A stretch of 64,000 nt of DNA from Dichotomicrobium sp964540795 (GTDB lineage: Bacteria; Pseudomonadota; Alphaproteobacteria; Rhizobiales; Rhodomicrobiaceae), in contig CAZINX010000003.1 in NCBI GenBank assembly GCA_964540795.1, positions 62,001-126,000 on the forward strand. The letters are read 5' to 3'. A model generated the notes under the pieces. It was not told the origin of the DNA. It was given only the letters and a program-made list of their open reading frames with translations, and ran no database searches. The first letter of the stretch is position 1. Each line of letters opens with the position of its first letter. Shown one piece after another: positions 18,712 through 26,633 of the stretch. Both the position numbers and the translations under genes were made by a program.

Positions 18712-21171
18712 CTAGAATAGCTCAGGCGCACGATCCGGCGCAGTATCGCCCGGCTCGAACCAGAAGCCTGTATCGTTCTGCTCGGCCCATCGTTTCAGCC
18801 TGCTCTTGGCGCGGGCGAAGGCGCGCGGATCGACCTCCTGCATGACCTGCTCGAAGATCATGCGCTGAAACAGCAACCGGCCGTACCAGATCGAGTGCCC
18901 CGGCATGATGTCCCTGGCGAAACTGATGGCTTCGGGCAGCGCGTTGGTGTCCTCCCCCTGGATCGCCTCGTACAGGTTGCCGAAGGTCAGGTTCAGGCCC
19001 TTGCCGAGCGTGCTCAGCAGCGGTCCGGCGACGAGGTCGTTCAGCCCGTCCGGCCGGTTGAAGCCCGCGAACAGTACGTCGCCCCAGATGCCCAGCCCGC
19101 CGCCACGGAGCATCGCCGTCGCCCAGAATGCGACGCTATCCACGGATTGCGGGTCGCGGCCCTGCGTAATCTCGCGCAGCTGCGTCGCCAGCGCGCCTGC
19201 CATCGTCATGCCTGCGATCAGCGCGATCAGATATCCGCCGCGGCCAATCGCCGACTCGCGCAGCAGCATCTTGCGCATATGGATGTTCACGAACGTCACC
19301 GGGAAGCTCTTGAACATCGCCAGCGAGTTCGCGACCTCACCGATCGGCGTGCCGGAGCGGGTCGCACCGCGCAGCGTGGTGGCGCTTTCGATCGTCGCTT
19401 CCGGGATCATCTCCTTCGACACACCGACGGCAAGCGCCATGAACTTGTCGTGAAGCTCATGGGCGCGCCGCGTGTCGCCGAGATGCCGGAACACGTCGGA
19501 CGGACGCATGAAGGTTGCGCCAGGCTTCGGCTCCCAAAGCGGAATGGCGCGCATCTCGTCCCAGTCGCGGGCATTGATGTCGTTCTGCTTCAGCATCTCG
19601 CGGAACGGCAGATCGTCGAAGGCTTCGTCCCTGTAGCGCGCCAGCAGGCCGAGCATCTCGGTTTGCGTGGCGAAGCGCGCCGCCTGCGTATGCCCGGACA
19701 GCAGCGAGGCGCGCATCACGACGTCGGCCATCCGCCTGCCCCATTTCGGCCCTTCCGCGGCAAGCGATGAGAAGCGTTCGGCGCTGTAGGCAAGCGCGAC
19801 CGCGCTTTCGTGCACGAAGCCAGCTCGCCGCGCGATGTCGCGGTCCGCGCTGTCGAGCGGATTGAACATCTTCAGGTAATCGGCCATGCCGATCTTCGCG
19901 CCCATCTTGTTGAATGCGCGCACATGCGCCGCGTTCACGAGGTCGCCGGGAATGGCGATCAGCGCCGCCGAGCCGAGCATGGCGCTCGTGAGCGTGTTGC
20001 GCGTGAGCGCTGCACCGGCGGCGATCCGGTTCTCGGGGCTGCCGTTGGCGGCTCTGGTGGCGCGGATAAACATGTCATCGAAGGTGGCCGCATCGTCGTC
20101 CAGCTTCGCGAGGGCGGGCACATTGCCCGACTCGTCCGCCGCGTCGAGCTTCCCGGCGATCTGGCGCGCAATGGCCTTTGCCGTCTCCGCGCCCTGCTTC
20201 GGGTTCGGGCCGAAGACCTTCATCATCGCAATGTGATGCGCGCGGGTCTCGACGTGGCCGACCATCTGATCGAAGATGCTGCCGTCCTGGTACTTCTGGT
20301 GCATCGCCAGCCAGCTATCGGCGTCCTTGAAGATCAATTCCCGGCTGGCGTCGAGCTGGTTGCCTGTTGCACTGCGGCGCGTCTTCCCGCCGCTGATCTT
20401 GTTCGCGCCGCCCGTGCGGATAGTGTCGAACACGTCGGACAGGTATTGTTCGCGCTCAGCCGGTGCGACCAGCGTGCCGTCCGGGCGGCGGATACGGTTC
20501 CAGTCCAGCCAGTTCAGGTGATCGGCGATCCATGTCTTGCGGCCAGCTTGCACCATCCGCGCGGGGGACTGACGCTGGCCGATCAGCCAATCCTCGCGCT
20601 TGGCGAGCGCGCCGCCGACCTGCCTGAACAGATCGACCGACAGATCGGACGCCTCGCGCCACGACTTCGCCAGCAGCTTCGCAACCGGGTCGCCCGTGTC
20701 GATGCCGAACATCTCCCTGATGACCTTCTCCAGTCCCTTCTCGGAACGGATCACGCCAAGCCCCTTCGTGCCGAACTGCTCGATGATGTCGGACATGCGG
20801 CTGTAGATCAGCCCGCGATAAACGTCCTTCAGCACCTCGTAGCTCTGGATCGGCGTGCCTGCTCTGGGGCTGACGAGCGCCTTAAGGCGCTGGCCGGGCG
20901 TCGCCGCGATATCGGAGCGCTGGAAGGTGGCGGAAAGCTCGATCGCCTTGAGCGCCTGGGCGGTCTTGCGGCGCTCGTCTTCCTTGAGGCGGAACATCGT
21001 TTCGCGCGTCGCTTGATCGCCAGCGCGGGCTTCGGCATCGGCCGGGTTCATGCCTTCGTCGATGAAGGTTTCACGCAGTTGATCGTAGCGATCCAGAGCT
21101 GCCTTCACCTTCCGTCGCGGGACGCGCTTCGTCTTGAGTTGTTCTTCGAGGCATTCGCGGAATGTAGTCAT
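18712..21171 (-). CDS. Phage internal-virion/ejection-like protein
   Basis: A large 819-aa protein similar to long uncharacterised virion proteins of podovirus-type prophages in Proteobacteria. The N-terminal half is helical and charged; around residues 400-420 and 650-680 are Ala/Gly-rich hydrophobic segments (LTSAMLGSAALIAIPG; YLIALIAGMTMAGALATQL) that could insert in a membrane. The C-terminal 150 residues carry the pattern I associate with that group: GGGLGIWGDVLFAGFNR, LVAGPLLSTLGKGLNLT, a stretch with GEDTNALPEAI then PGHSIWYGRLLFQRM, and a closing FWFEPGDTAPDRAPE. It is the only virion-type gene in the element and lies directly beside attL. Family recognition is from memory; ejection is inferred from size, hydrophobic segments and prophage context. 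Confidence 0.5.
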   Translation of the reverse strand: MTTFRECLEEQLKTKRVPRRKVKAALDRYDQLRETFIDEGMNPADAEARAGDQATRETMFRLKEDERRKTAQALKAIELSATFQRSDIAATPGQRLKALVSPRAGTPIQSYEVLKDVYRGLIYSRMSDIIEQFGTKGLGVIRSEKGLEKVIREMFGIDTGDPVAKLLAKSWREASDLSVDLFRQVGGALAKREDWLIGQRQSPARMVQAGRKTWIADHLNWLDWNRIRRPDGTLVAPAEREQYLSDVFDTIRTGGANKISGGKTRRSATGNQLDASRELIFKDADSWLAMHQKYQDGSIFDQMVGHVETRAHHIAMMKVFGPNPKQGAETAKAIARQIAGKLDAADESGNVPALAKLDDDAATFDDMFIRATRAANGSPENRIAAGAALTRNTLTSAMLGSAALIAIPGDLVNAAHVRAFNKMGAKIGMADYLKMFNPLDSADRDIARRAGFVHESAVALAYSAERFSSLAAEGPKWGRRMADVVMRASLLSGHTQAARFATQTEMLGLLARYRDEAFDDLPFREMLKQNDINARDWDEMRAIPLWEPKPGATFMRPSDVFRHLGDTRRAHELHDKFMALAVGVSKEMIPEATIESATTLRGATRSGTPIGEVANSLAMFKSFPVTFVNIHMRKMLLRESAIGRGGYLIALIAGMTMAGALATQLREITQGRDPQSVDSVAFWATAMLRGGGLGIWGDVLFAGFNRPDGLNDLVAGPLLSTLGKGLNLTFGNLYEAIQGEDTNALPEAISFARDIMPGHSIWYGRLLFQRMIFEQVMQEVDPRAFARAKSRLKRWAEQNDTGFWFEPGDTAPDRAPELF

Positions 21172-21299
21172 CTTGCAGTCTTCCTCAGCTTGCAGGGTTT
21201 CTATTCATAGAGTTATATCTGATTTCGTCCAAGTACGGAAGCCTGCAATTCGCATGAGTGCTGGTACCATGCAAGAAGCAGTGAAATTGCAATGACGCC

Positions 21300-21359
21300 A
21301 TGCAAGCGACAACTGCAATCCGGGCGTATCTATGCAAGCGACAACTGCAATCCGGGCGT
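21300..21359. repeat. Pair of 28-bp direct repeats, 32-bp period
   Basis: A 28-bp unit starting ATGCAAGCGACAACTGCAAT occurs at 21300-21327 and again at 21332-21359, with a 4-bp spacer. A partial, diverged copy (CATGCAAGAAGCAGTG) precedes it near 21269. It lies between the 819-aa gene and a small plus-strand gene, and may be a regulatory binding array for either. Two units and a 4-bp spacer do not make a CRISPR. Confidence 0.75.
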
Positions 21360-21443
21360 TGCAATGCTGCACGTTAATCGAGAAGAAACCAATCGCTGCT
21401 ATCGAGGATCGTGCGAATTGGATAGCTATACAGGAGACGCGGA

Positions 21444-21635
21444 ATGATGATCGAGATGCACATGCACTTCGGCCGGTACTGCTGTGAGATCGGGTTCTAC
21501 TACAGCGGCGACGCCGAGCCTGCCCTGGAGTGGACGCGGACTGACTACGGCTTCGGGTTCGAGGTCTGGCGGTTCGCCTTCAGTTTCATCGGCTGGACGA
21601 CCGCCGCGGCCGAGAGCGCTGAGGCCGCGCTGTGA
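21444..21635 (+). CDS. Small element-encoded protein, unknown
   Basis: A 63-aa protein preceded by a strong ribosome site (CAGGAG 8 bp before the ATG at 21444). The product is rich in aromatic residues and His/Met at the N-terminus (MMIEMHMHFGRYCCEIGFYY) and includes GFGFEVWRFAFSFIGW, an amphipathic or membrane-associating segment. I do not recognise it. It is oriented opposite to its neighbours in the element, so it has its own promoter. Confidence 0.5.
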   Translation: MMIEMHMHFGRYCCEIGFYYSGDAEPALEWTRTDYGFGFEVWRFAFSFIGWTTAAAESAEAAL

Positions 21636-21743
21636 GGCTGTGAGGGCGCTGTATGGGCTTTCCACGGGTGGTCGCCGTGTCGCCCGCCTGTGGGGCCTGT
21701 ACAGGGCTGTATGGCGCTCAGGAGCACTTCCGCATCGTCGATG

Positions 21744-21974
21744 TCACGGATGTCTGCCCGAACGGCCGCGAAGCGACCTTCCTGTGCCGCCCGTCGTGAC
21801 GAAATACCGCCTCAGAAACAGGCGATACAGCGTGTAGGCAATGGCGAGCTTAGCCGACCAGTCCAAGACAACAAAGCCCACAAGCTGCAATGCGCCTGCT
21901 TCGCTGAGGCCAATCAGGATCGCAAGCAGCACAGCAGCCGCACCGGCCACCTTGCGTTGGTCACTGTGAGACAT
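21744..21974 (-). CDS. Small membrane protein of the element
   Basis: A 76-aa protein from the ATG at 21974 whose start overlaps the stop of the gene upstream. Two hydrophobic segments (about residues 9-26 and 31-53) are followed by a basic tail (RRYF... RGRSGRHP). The size and topology are those of a small holin or an accessory membrane protein, but no signature supports lysis. Last of a chain of coupled small genes. Confidence 0.5.
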   Translation of the reverse strand: MSHSDQRKVAGAAAVLLAILIGLSEAGALQLVGFVVLDWSAKLAIAYTLYRLFLRRYFVTTGGTGRSLRGRSGRHP

Positions 21975-22231
21975 CACCCTTCTCCTTTCGCGTAAGGGAT
22001 GCAGGTGTATCGATGCAGCTTTCCTATCTCCGCCCGCGTCTTCTGGTCCCACTCATTGCGATCTTCGAAGGCGATCAACGATGACCCCTGAAGCAAGTCG
22101 ATGTACAGCGAACTCTGCCCCGCTCTGATTTCCGGTATCGCCTTGTAGCAAGCCCTCACGCTGTCGAAAATCAGGTCGGTTTCGACCGGCTGGCTGCCGA
22201 ACACCATCACGAGTAGCATCCACTTCATCAC
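21974..22231 (-). CDS. Small exported protein of the element, unknown
   Basis: An 85-aa product with a short signal-like start (MMKWMLLVMVFGSQPVE) and two Cys (ACYKA, YTCIPY) that could form a disulfide in the periplasm. The start overlaps the stop of the 157-aa gene by 4 bp and its stop overlaps the next start, so it is translationally coupled on both sides. No family recognised. Confidence 0.5.
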   Translation of the reverse strand: MMKWMLLVMVFGSQPVETDLIFDSVRACYKAIPEIRAGQSSLYIDLLQGSSLIAFEDRNEWDQKTRAEIGKLHRYTCIPYAKGEG

Positions 22232-22701
22232 GACCCCCGCTTCTTGCTGCTGGCCTTCTTCGCCACCTCGGCACGGAACTCGCGCTCGTTGGCAACAACG
22301 CCCAAACAGGGTGCTTGCACTCTCCCGTCAGGAAACTGAACGGCGTGGCAGCGGATGTCGTTTTCGTCGCGTTTCGAAACATCAACGGCATCGCCGATAG
22401 ACGTGACAGCATACACTCGTGCCCCAGCTGGGACTTCGAGAGGCATGAGCGTCATGGGGCAGATGCGCCAGGCAATGACCGGGATCGGCGCACTCACGAA
22501 ACCGGCATTCAGGTTGTACGAGATCAGGAAGTGGCCGGGGTCGGCCGGAATGATCTTTTCGGTCGAGCCAAGCGCGCCGCACATGCGGTCCAGTGCGCGA
22601 TCGAGCGTGTCGTTGATGTCATGCATCGCCTCAGCCAAAGACTCCAGGGCCGTCGTCTCGCGGGCGGCAGCGCTGCCGCCCTTCACTGCTTCATCGCTCA
22701 T
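22228..22701 (-). CDS. Element-encoded protein, unknown (157 aa)
   Basis: A 157-aa soluble protein starting at the ATG at 22701. The N-terminal third is a predicted helix or coiled coil (SLAEAMHDINDTLDRALDRM), the middle is hydrophobic beta-like (FLISYNLNAGFVSAPIPVIAW), and the C-terminus is basic (KKASSKKRGS). It overlaps the next gene by 4 bp. It does not match a family I know; the position in a small-gene operon of the element suggests an accessory role. Confidence 0.5.
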   Translation of the reverse strand: MSDEAVKGGSAAARETTALESLAEAMHDINDTLDRALDRMCGALGSTEKIIPADPGHFLISYNLNAGFVSAPIPVIAWRICPMTLMPLEVPAGARVYAVTSIGDAVDVSKRDENDIRCHAVQFPDGRVQAPCLGVVANEREFRAEVAKKASSKKRGS

Positions 22702-23000
22702 GTCTGTCTGCTCCGTTGGTTCATCGGTTGTAAGGTAGCCGGGAATACACGCGGAACAGGCAGCTTTCTGCGACATGGCAGCGCGGGAGTCGCGGGGCAA
22801 GGCTTTCGTTCGACGGGCAACCCACTCGAAGGTGAGGTGAGTCGTGCAGGCAACACGGGGCAGGGCGGCGCTGCTGCTGCTGGCGGCGGCGCGGAGCGCT
22901 GCTGGCAGGCAACACGGCGGCGCGGATCGGGCGGCGCTGCTGCTGGCGGCCGATTGTTCGACGGGCTGTCCACCGTTCGCAAAGCGGCGGATTTTGTCAC
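22698..23000 (-). CDS. Possible Pro/Ala-rich small protein
   Basis: A 100-aa frame from a GTG at 23000, rich in Pro, Ala, Arg and Cys, whose stop overlaps the next ATG by 4 bp, as the other genes of this chain do. The composition is low-complexity and reflects a GC-rich duplicated stretch (copies of CAGGCAACACGG about 59 bp apart at 22847 and 22906). The coupling argues for a gene, the composition against it. Confidence 0.25.
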   Translation of the reverse strand: MTKSAALRTVDSPSNNRPPAAAPPDPRRRVACQQRSAPPPAAAAPPCPVLPARLTSPSSGLPVERKPCPATPALPCRRKLPVPRVFPATLQPMNQRSRQT

Positions 23001-23040
23001 CTATACTGATTTCGACGCGGCCATGCGGCTGGCACCGCGG

Positions 23041-23291
23041 GGTGAACGCGGTGAACGCGGTGAACGCGCCTCATCGGCTGCTCTGTGTGTATAAAGTGAA
23101 CGGGGTGGCGGTGAACGCGTACGAAGATTCTTCCCATTTTTTATAATTACAGGAGGCTGCATGACATTGCGTACACCTACAAAAAAAGGTTTTTTTCGGA
23201 ATTTTTTGGAATTTTCAAAAAATAAGTTTCTTCGATTATATGTACGGCGAACCCCCTTGAAACGGCGTTCACCGCGTTCACCGCGTTCACC
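23041..23291. other. Putative replication origin with inverted iteron triplets
   Basis: GGTGAACGC is repeated three times in perfect tandem at 23041-23067, once more at 23110-23118, and three times in the reverse orientation at 23265-23291. The two triplets form a perfect inverted repeat of 30 bp (23038-23067 with 23265-23294). Between them lies an AT-rich tract (about 23130-23250) with T and A runs. The region is immediately downstream of the primase/ATPase gene. The unit resembles the phage P4 origin iteron as I remember it (GGTGAACAG). Origin function is inference. Confidence 0.6.
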
Positions 23292-23371
23292 CCGACCCCT
23301 TCGCGAAACCTCCGAAAAATCAGTGGGCGAACGGGCGGATCGCACATTTTCCGCTCGTCGCACACGGCGGC

Positions 23372-25840
23372 CTAGCTGTAGCGCTCCAACACCTTATGGA
23401 ATGTCTCGCGCTCGTAGAACCTGCCCACGACGCCACCGACCTTCTGTCGCCGGGTTACCAGCCCAAGGCCGGTCAGCATTGCGCTCATCCTGTTCATGGT
23501 GAGTTCGACACCGCTGCGCTGCGGATCGCAGTCCCGCCAGTAGCCCTCCGAGATTGCCTCGATCTCGTCGCTCACGTCGGCGTCGTCTCCGTGGCGCAGC
23601 GGGATAATGGCGTCCTGCCCGCCAAGGAGACACTGGCGCAACTGCTCTGGCTTGAGCCTGTCGGTATTCAGCACCTCGAACAGCTTGCAGGCGTGGCGGA
23701 GCAGCATGATTGCCTCATCTTCGCTATCCCGCTGCCGACGCCGGACCCGCTGGATCGCGAGAGCCGTGCCGCAGGCCTCGTCGAGCTTGCCGCACACTGC
23801 GGCGATCCGCAGGAGCGGACGCCACTTGTCGTTCTCACGATCGCCGAGTTCGTCCAGATCTTCGACCTTGGTCTCGCGCAGCGTCTCAGCGTTGTCCTTG
23901 GCCCAGCGGGCGATCTTTGAGGCGAGACTGTCGAGTGCCGCTTCCGCCTCCTCGTCCAGCTTCTCAATCGTCTCGCCCTTCTGCTTCCTGCGCATGGTGA
24001 TGACGAGCGAGCGATCCTGGATCGTATCCGGCAGCTTTCCGATGCCGGCGAGCGCCTTGGGGCACCATGCGGGAAACGCCTGCACCGCGTGATCGTCCCC
24101 AACGCAGCGCAACACGAACGCCTGCCTGCGCGGGCCGAACCCGGCATTGATCAACCCCCTCAGTTCTTCCCTCTGGAGGATCCATGTGTCCACTTCGTCA
24201 AAAAGCAGCGTCGGTTCCCAATCACCAACTCCTCGAAAAATCGAGGCTTCGCTCGCGTGGGCTGCAGGCAGGGGCTTCTCCACAAGCTGCCCGATGACAT
24301 CAAGCATTGTCGTCTTGCCCGCGCCTTTTGTCGGAGCCTGGATCGCCAGCAACGGACAGTGCCGCGCAGTGCCATGCACGTAAGTGAACATGGCCCACAG
24401 CGCCGCCATTCGCGTCTCATCCTTGTCAAGGATCACATGCCGCCTGATCGCTGACGTGATCTCGTCAATGAGCGCGCCGCCCTCCACAGGCTGCGAGCAA
24501 GGTTCGCGCGACGGGATACTGAGTGCCCCTTCGGTCACCTCGCCGTCGCTTCCATCGGAGAGCTTGAGCCGCTTCGCCGCATTGTTGACTGCCCCGTCAA
24601 ATGTCTTGGCCTGAAGCTCCAGCGCCTTCATGAGCGGCTTCCGCAGCGGATCATACTTCAACAGGTCCAGGTGCCTCAGCCTGGCGCACTGCTCGATGAT
24701 TGTCTGCCTGTTCTCAATCATTTGCGGATCGTCGATGGCCGCTTGCAATCCGGCGATCAGCTCATCCGCTGTTTCCTCGCTCAGATCATCGAAGTCGCGC
24801 GACCCTGCCCATGCGTCCTGCCAGCCGTTCTCCCGCGCCTTGGCGATGATGCTTGCCGAGGTGATCGGGTTCCCCGGCCGGCTGGCAGCGCGCTTCGCGA
24901 AGTCCCCCCACGTGTAGTCCTGATCGGCTGGGTCATGGTTGCCGCCACCTTTGAACACCACTGCGCGACCGTCAGGCCCGGTCCATTCGCCACCGGACGA
25001 CCACGCATCCCACAGCGCCCGGCCATCATCGCCGAAGTCGTGATGCAGCGCCATGCCGACGCCCAGCCACGTCTCAGCCGTGACGGCCTTTTCCCCGCCC
25101 CGCTCGGACGGGTCGAGCCAACGCAAGGCATCTGCGATCCGCTCGATCGCTGGCGCATCGCTGCTGTGAGGCCGTCTGACGGGGTGTACCGCCCGCTCAG
25201 GCTGATCGATAGGCGGGAAGGCGTCGAGCAGCTGTTCGCGGCTGTAGTGCTCTCCTGGAGCCTCTACGAGGCGCACGAGGAAGTGCGCGTGCTTGCAGTG
25301 CCAGAAACTCGGCAGCCTCAGAACGCGGCTCAGGCCGCTCGCGTTGGCGTCGTGGCCGTAGTCGGCGGCCATGCGCCGCTGCACGCCTGCGTGCTCATCA
25401 AAGCTCAACTCATGGCAGACCCAAAGCCGTTGAAAGCGGCCGGGCGATGTCTCGACAACGAGCGAGGGTTTCAGCGGGAACGTCCCGGCAAAATCGTGAT
25501 CGTCGTCCTGCCAGATGGCGCGCACCTGCGTGACGTTCGACGCTTTGCGCCCACGACCGTCGCCTTTGTTCACCATGACGAAGATCCCGGCGTTCCGCGC
25601 ATTAAGCGCCCGCAACTGCTTTGCCCTGTCTTCGAGCGGCCCGTGAATGCAGCCCTCGGTGATCTGCCCTCGCTCCTTGGCGGGATCGCTGAAGGCGGCG
25701 AACGTGAACGGGTCGCCCATCGCGAAATGGAACGGGTCGATCGTTTTCAGGTAGGTTTCGGCCTCTTCGAGGTTGAAACTTGAAGGGGTGTCGAATATAT
25801 CTTGCATTGTTCGATCTCCATATTTTGGGGTTTCGATCAT
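23372..25840 (-). CDS. RepB-type DNA primase with PriCT-like and DUF3631 ATPase domains
   Basis: The likely replication protein of the element, 822 aa. I start it at 25840, where an AAGGAAG ribosome site precedes the ATG; an upstream in-frame start adds an implausible leader. The N-terminus (about 20-200) looks like a RepB/archaeo-eukaryotic primase domain (VRAIWQDDDHDF for acidic residues, VVETSPGRFQRLWVC). A PriCT-like segment follows (about 230-325, with ALRWLDPSERGG and WLGVGMALHHDFGDDGRALWDAWS). The C-terminal part holds a P-loop APTKGAGKTTMLDVIG, Walker B-like TLLFDEVDTW, and a DUF3631-like end. It should prime and unwind DNA at the iteron region downstream. Related genes occur in satellites and prophages. 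Confidence 0.75.
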   Translation of the reverse strand: MIETPKYGDRTMQDIFDTPSSFNLEEAETYLKTIDPFHFAMGDPFTFAAFSDPAKERGQITEGCIHGPLEDRAKQLRALNARNAGIFVMVNKGDGRGRKASNVTQVRAIWQDDDHDFAGTFPLKPSLVVETSPGRFQRLWVCHELSFDEHAGVQRRMAADYGHDANASGLSRVLRLPSFWHCKHAHFLVRLVEAPGEHYSREQLLDAFPPIDQPERAVHPVRRPHSSDAPAIERIADALRWLDPSERGGEKAVTAETWLGVGMALHHDFGDDGRALWDAWSSGGEWTGPDGRAVVFKGGGNHDPADQDYTWGDFAKRAASRPGNPITSASIIAKARENGWQDAWAGSRDFDDLSEETADELIAGLQAAIDDPQMIENRQTIIEQCARLRHLDLLKYDPLRKPLMKALELQAKTFDGAVNNAAKRLKLSDGSDGEVTEGALSIPSREPCSQPVEGGALIDEITSAIRRHVILDKDETRMAALWAMFTYVHGTARHCPLLAIQAPTKGAGKTTMLDVIGQLVEKPLPAAHASEASIFRGVGDWEPTLLFDEVDTWILQREELRGLINAGFGPRRQAFVLRCVGDDHAVQAFPAWCPKALAGIGKLPDTIQDRSLVITMRRKQKGETIEKLDEEAEAALDSLASKIARWAKDNAETLRETKVEDLDELGDRENDKWRPLLRIAAVCGKLDEACGTALAIQRVRRRQRDSEDEAIMLLRHACKLFEVLNTDRLKPEQLRQCLLGGQDAIIPLRHGDDADVSDEIEAISEGYWRDCDPQRSGVELTMNRMSAMLTGLGLVTRRQKVGGVVGRFYERETFHKVLERYS

Positions 25841-25928
25841 GACTGCTTCCTTCTTAAGGTTGGCGGTTGATGATGATGGACACTGAAGCTCCGCGACCTC
25901 GCATCGCGGGGCTTTTTCTTCTTCCAGT

Positions 25929-26633
25929 CTAGGTTTCTTGCTTCGCTGCTTCTCCCGAACCGCCGCAGGCTGGTTCCTTGCAGGCACCACCGGCAAGCAC
26001 GTCGGCCGGAGCGATCCATTCGAAGCCTTCTGTCGGCGGCAAAGGTGCATAGCTGCCGTCCCGCGCGAACAGATGAACTCCGGCGGCGATCCTGCGCGGC
26101 TTCACGGCCGCGGAGAGCGCCCAAAGGTATTCGCAGCCGCTGTTCCTGTCCCGCACGGCCATGAGCCGCTCTGCGCGGCTCTGAGCGGTCCTCAGAGCCT
26201 TCTCGCGGGCATCGCGGTCCGCGTCAGGCTTGATGCGGATGAGAACCCACTCCAGCCCCAGTGTGGGACCGAGGCCGTGTTCGGCCGTCAGCATCCCGAC
26301 CGCTGCCCCGGTCGCCGATCCCGGCGCATATCTGGTCCAGGTATCGAGGGCTTCGGCGACAGGCTCGTCGGTGCCCCAGCCATCCAGCCATGCCTGTTCG
26401 GGTAGGACAGGCTCGATCGGCTCCAGGCTGCGCGGGTCGAGCGCGGCGATCGGCAAACCGCTCGCCGCATAATCAACGGCGTAGACCGCCAGCCTCCTGT
26501 GCGGCATAGCGAGTCCAGGGGCGGTGGCGATGGTCTTTCGTTGGCGAGGCGTCAGCCGCATCCATTTTTCATGGGGCACTGACGCAGGATGCGCGGCAGC
26601 ATTCGTTGATAGAGCGTTAAGACGTTCAGCCAT
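25929..26633 (-). CDS. Element-encoded protein upstream of the primase, unknown
   Basis: A 234-aa soluble protein in the same direction as the primase, 88 bp before it. It contains GLPIAALDPRSLEP, a Trp-rich QAWLDGWGTDE stretch and a Gly-rich ATGAAVGMLTAEHGLG followed by a beta strand (LEWVLIRIKPD), which is vaguely like the nucleotide-binding part of prim-pol proteins but lacks the acidic metal ligands. The tail is rich in Gly, Cys and Glu. I would not assign a function beyond a probable replication accessory. Confidence 0.55.
   Translation of the reverse strand: MAERLNALSTNAAAHPASVPHEKWMRLTPRQRKTIATAPGLAMPHRRLAVYAVDYAASGLPIAALDPRSLEPIEPVLPEQAWLDGWGTDEPVAEALDTWTRYAPGSATGAAVGMLTAEHGLGPTLGLEWVLIRIKPDADRDAREKALRTAQSRAERLMAVRDRNSGCEYLWALSAAVKPRRIAAGVHLFARDGSYAPLPPTEGFEWIAPADVLAGGACKEPACGGSGEAAKQET

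Noticed and set aside
19810..21210. A 466-codon plus-strand frame opposite the 819-aa gene
   Set aside because: Low-complexity Arg/His/Ala product, no ribosome site, antisense to a gene with clear family motifs.
21300..21359. CRISPR array
   Set aside because: Only two identical units with a 4-bp spacer, and no cas genes.
22315..23094. A 259-codon plus-strand frame across the small-gene chain
   Set aside because: Antisense to coupled genes and ends in the iteron repeats; Arg/Gly-rich without domains.
23161..23502. A plus-strand frame with an AGGAGG and upstream TATAAT inside the origin region
   Set aside because: The frame reads through the iteron repeats and then antisense into the primase gene; the promoter-like and ribosome-like matches lie too close together to both work. 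A short peptide from its first 30 codons cannot be excluded.
24671..25783. A 370-codon plus-strand frame opposite the primase gene
   Set aside because: Shadow of a gene with P-loop and primase motifs; no recognisable domain.
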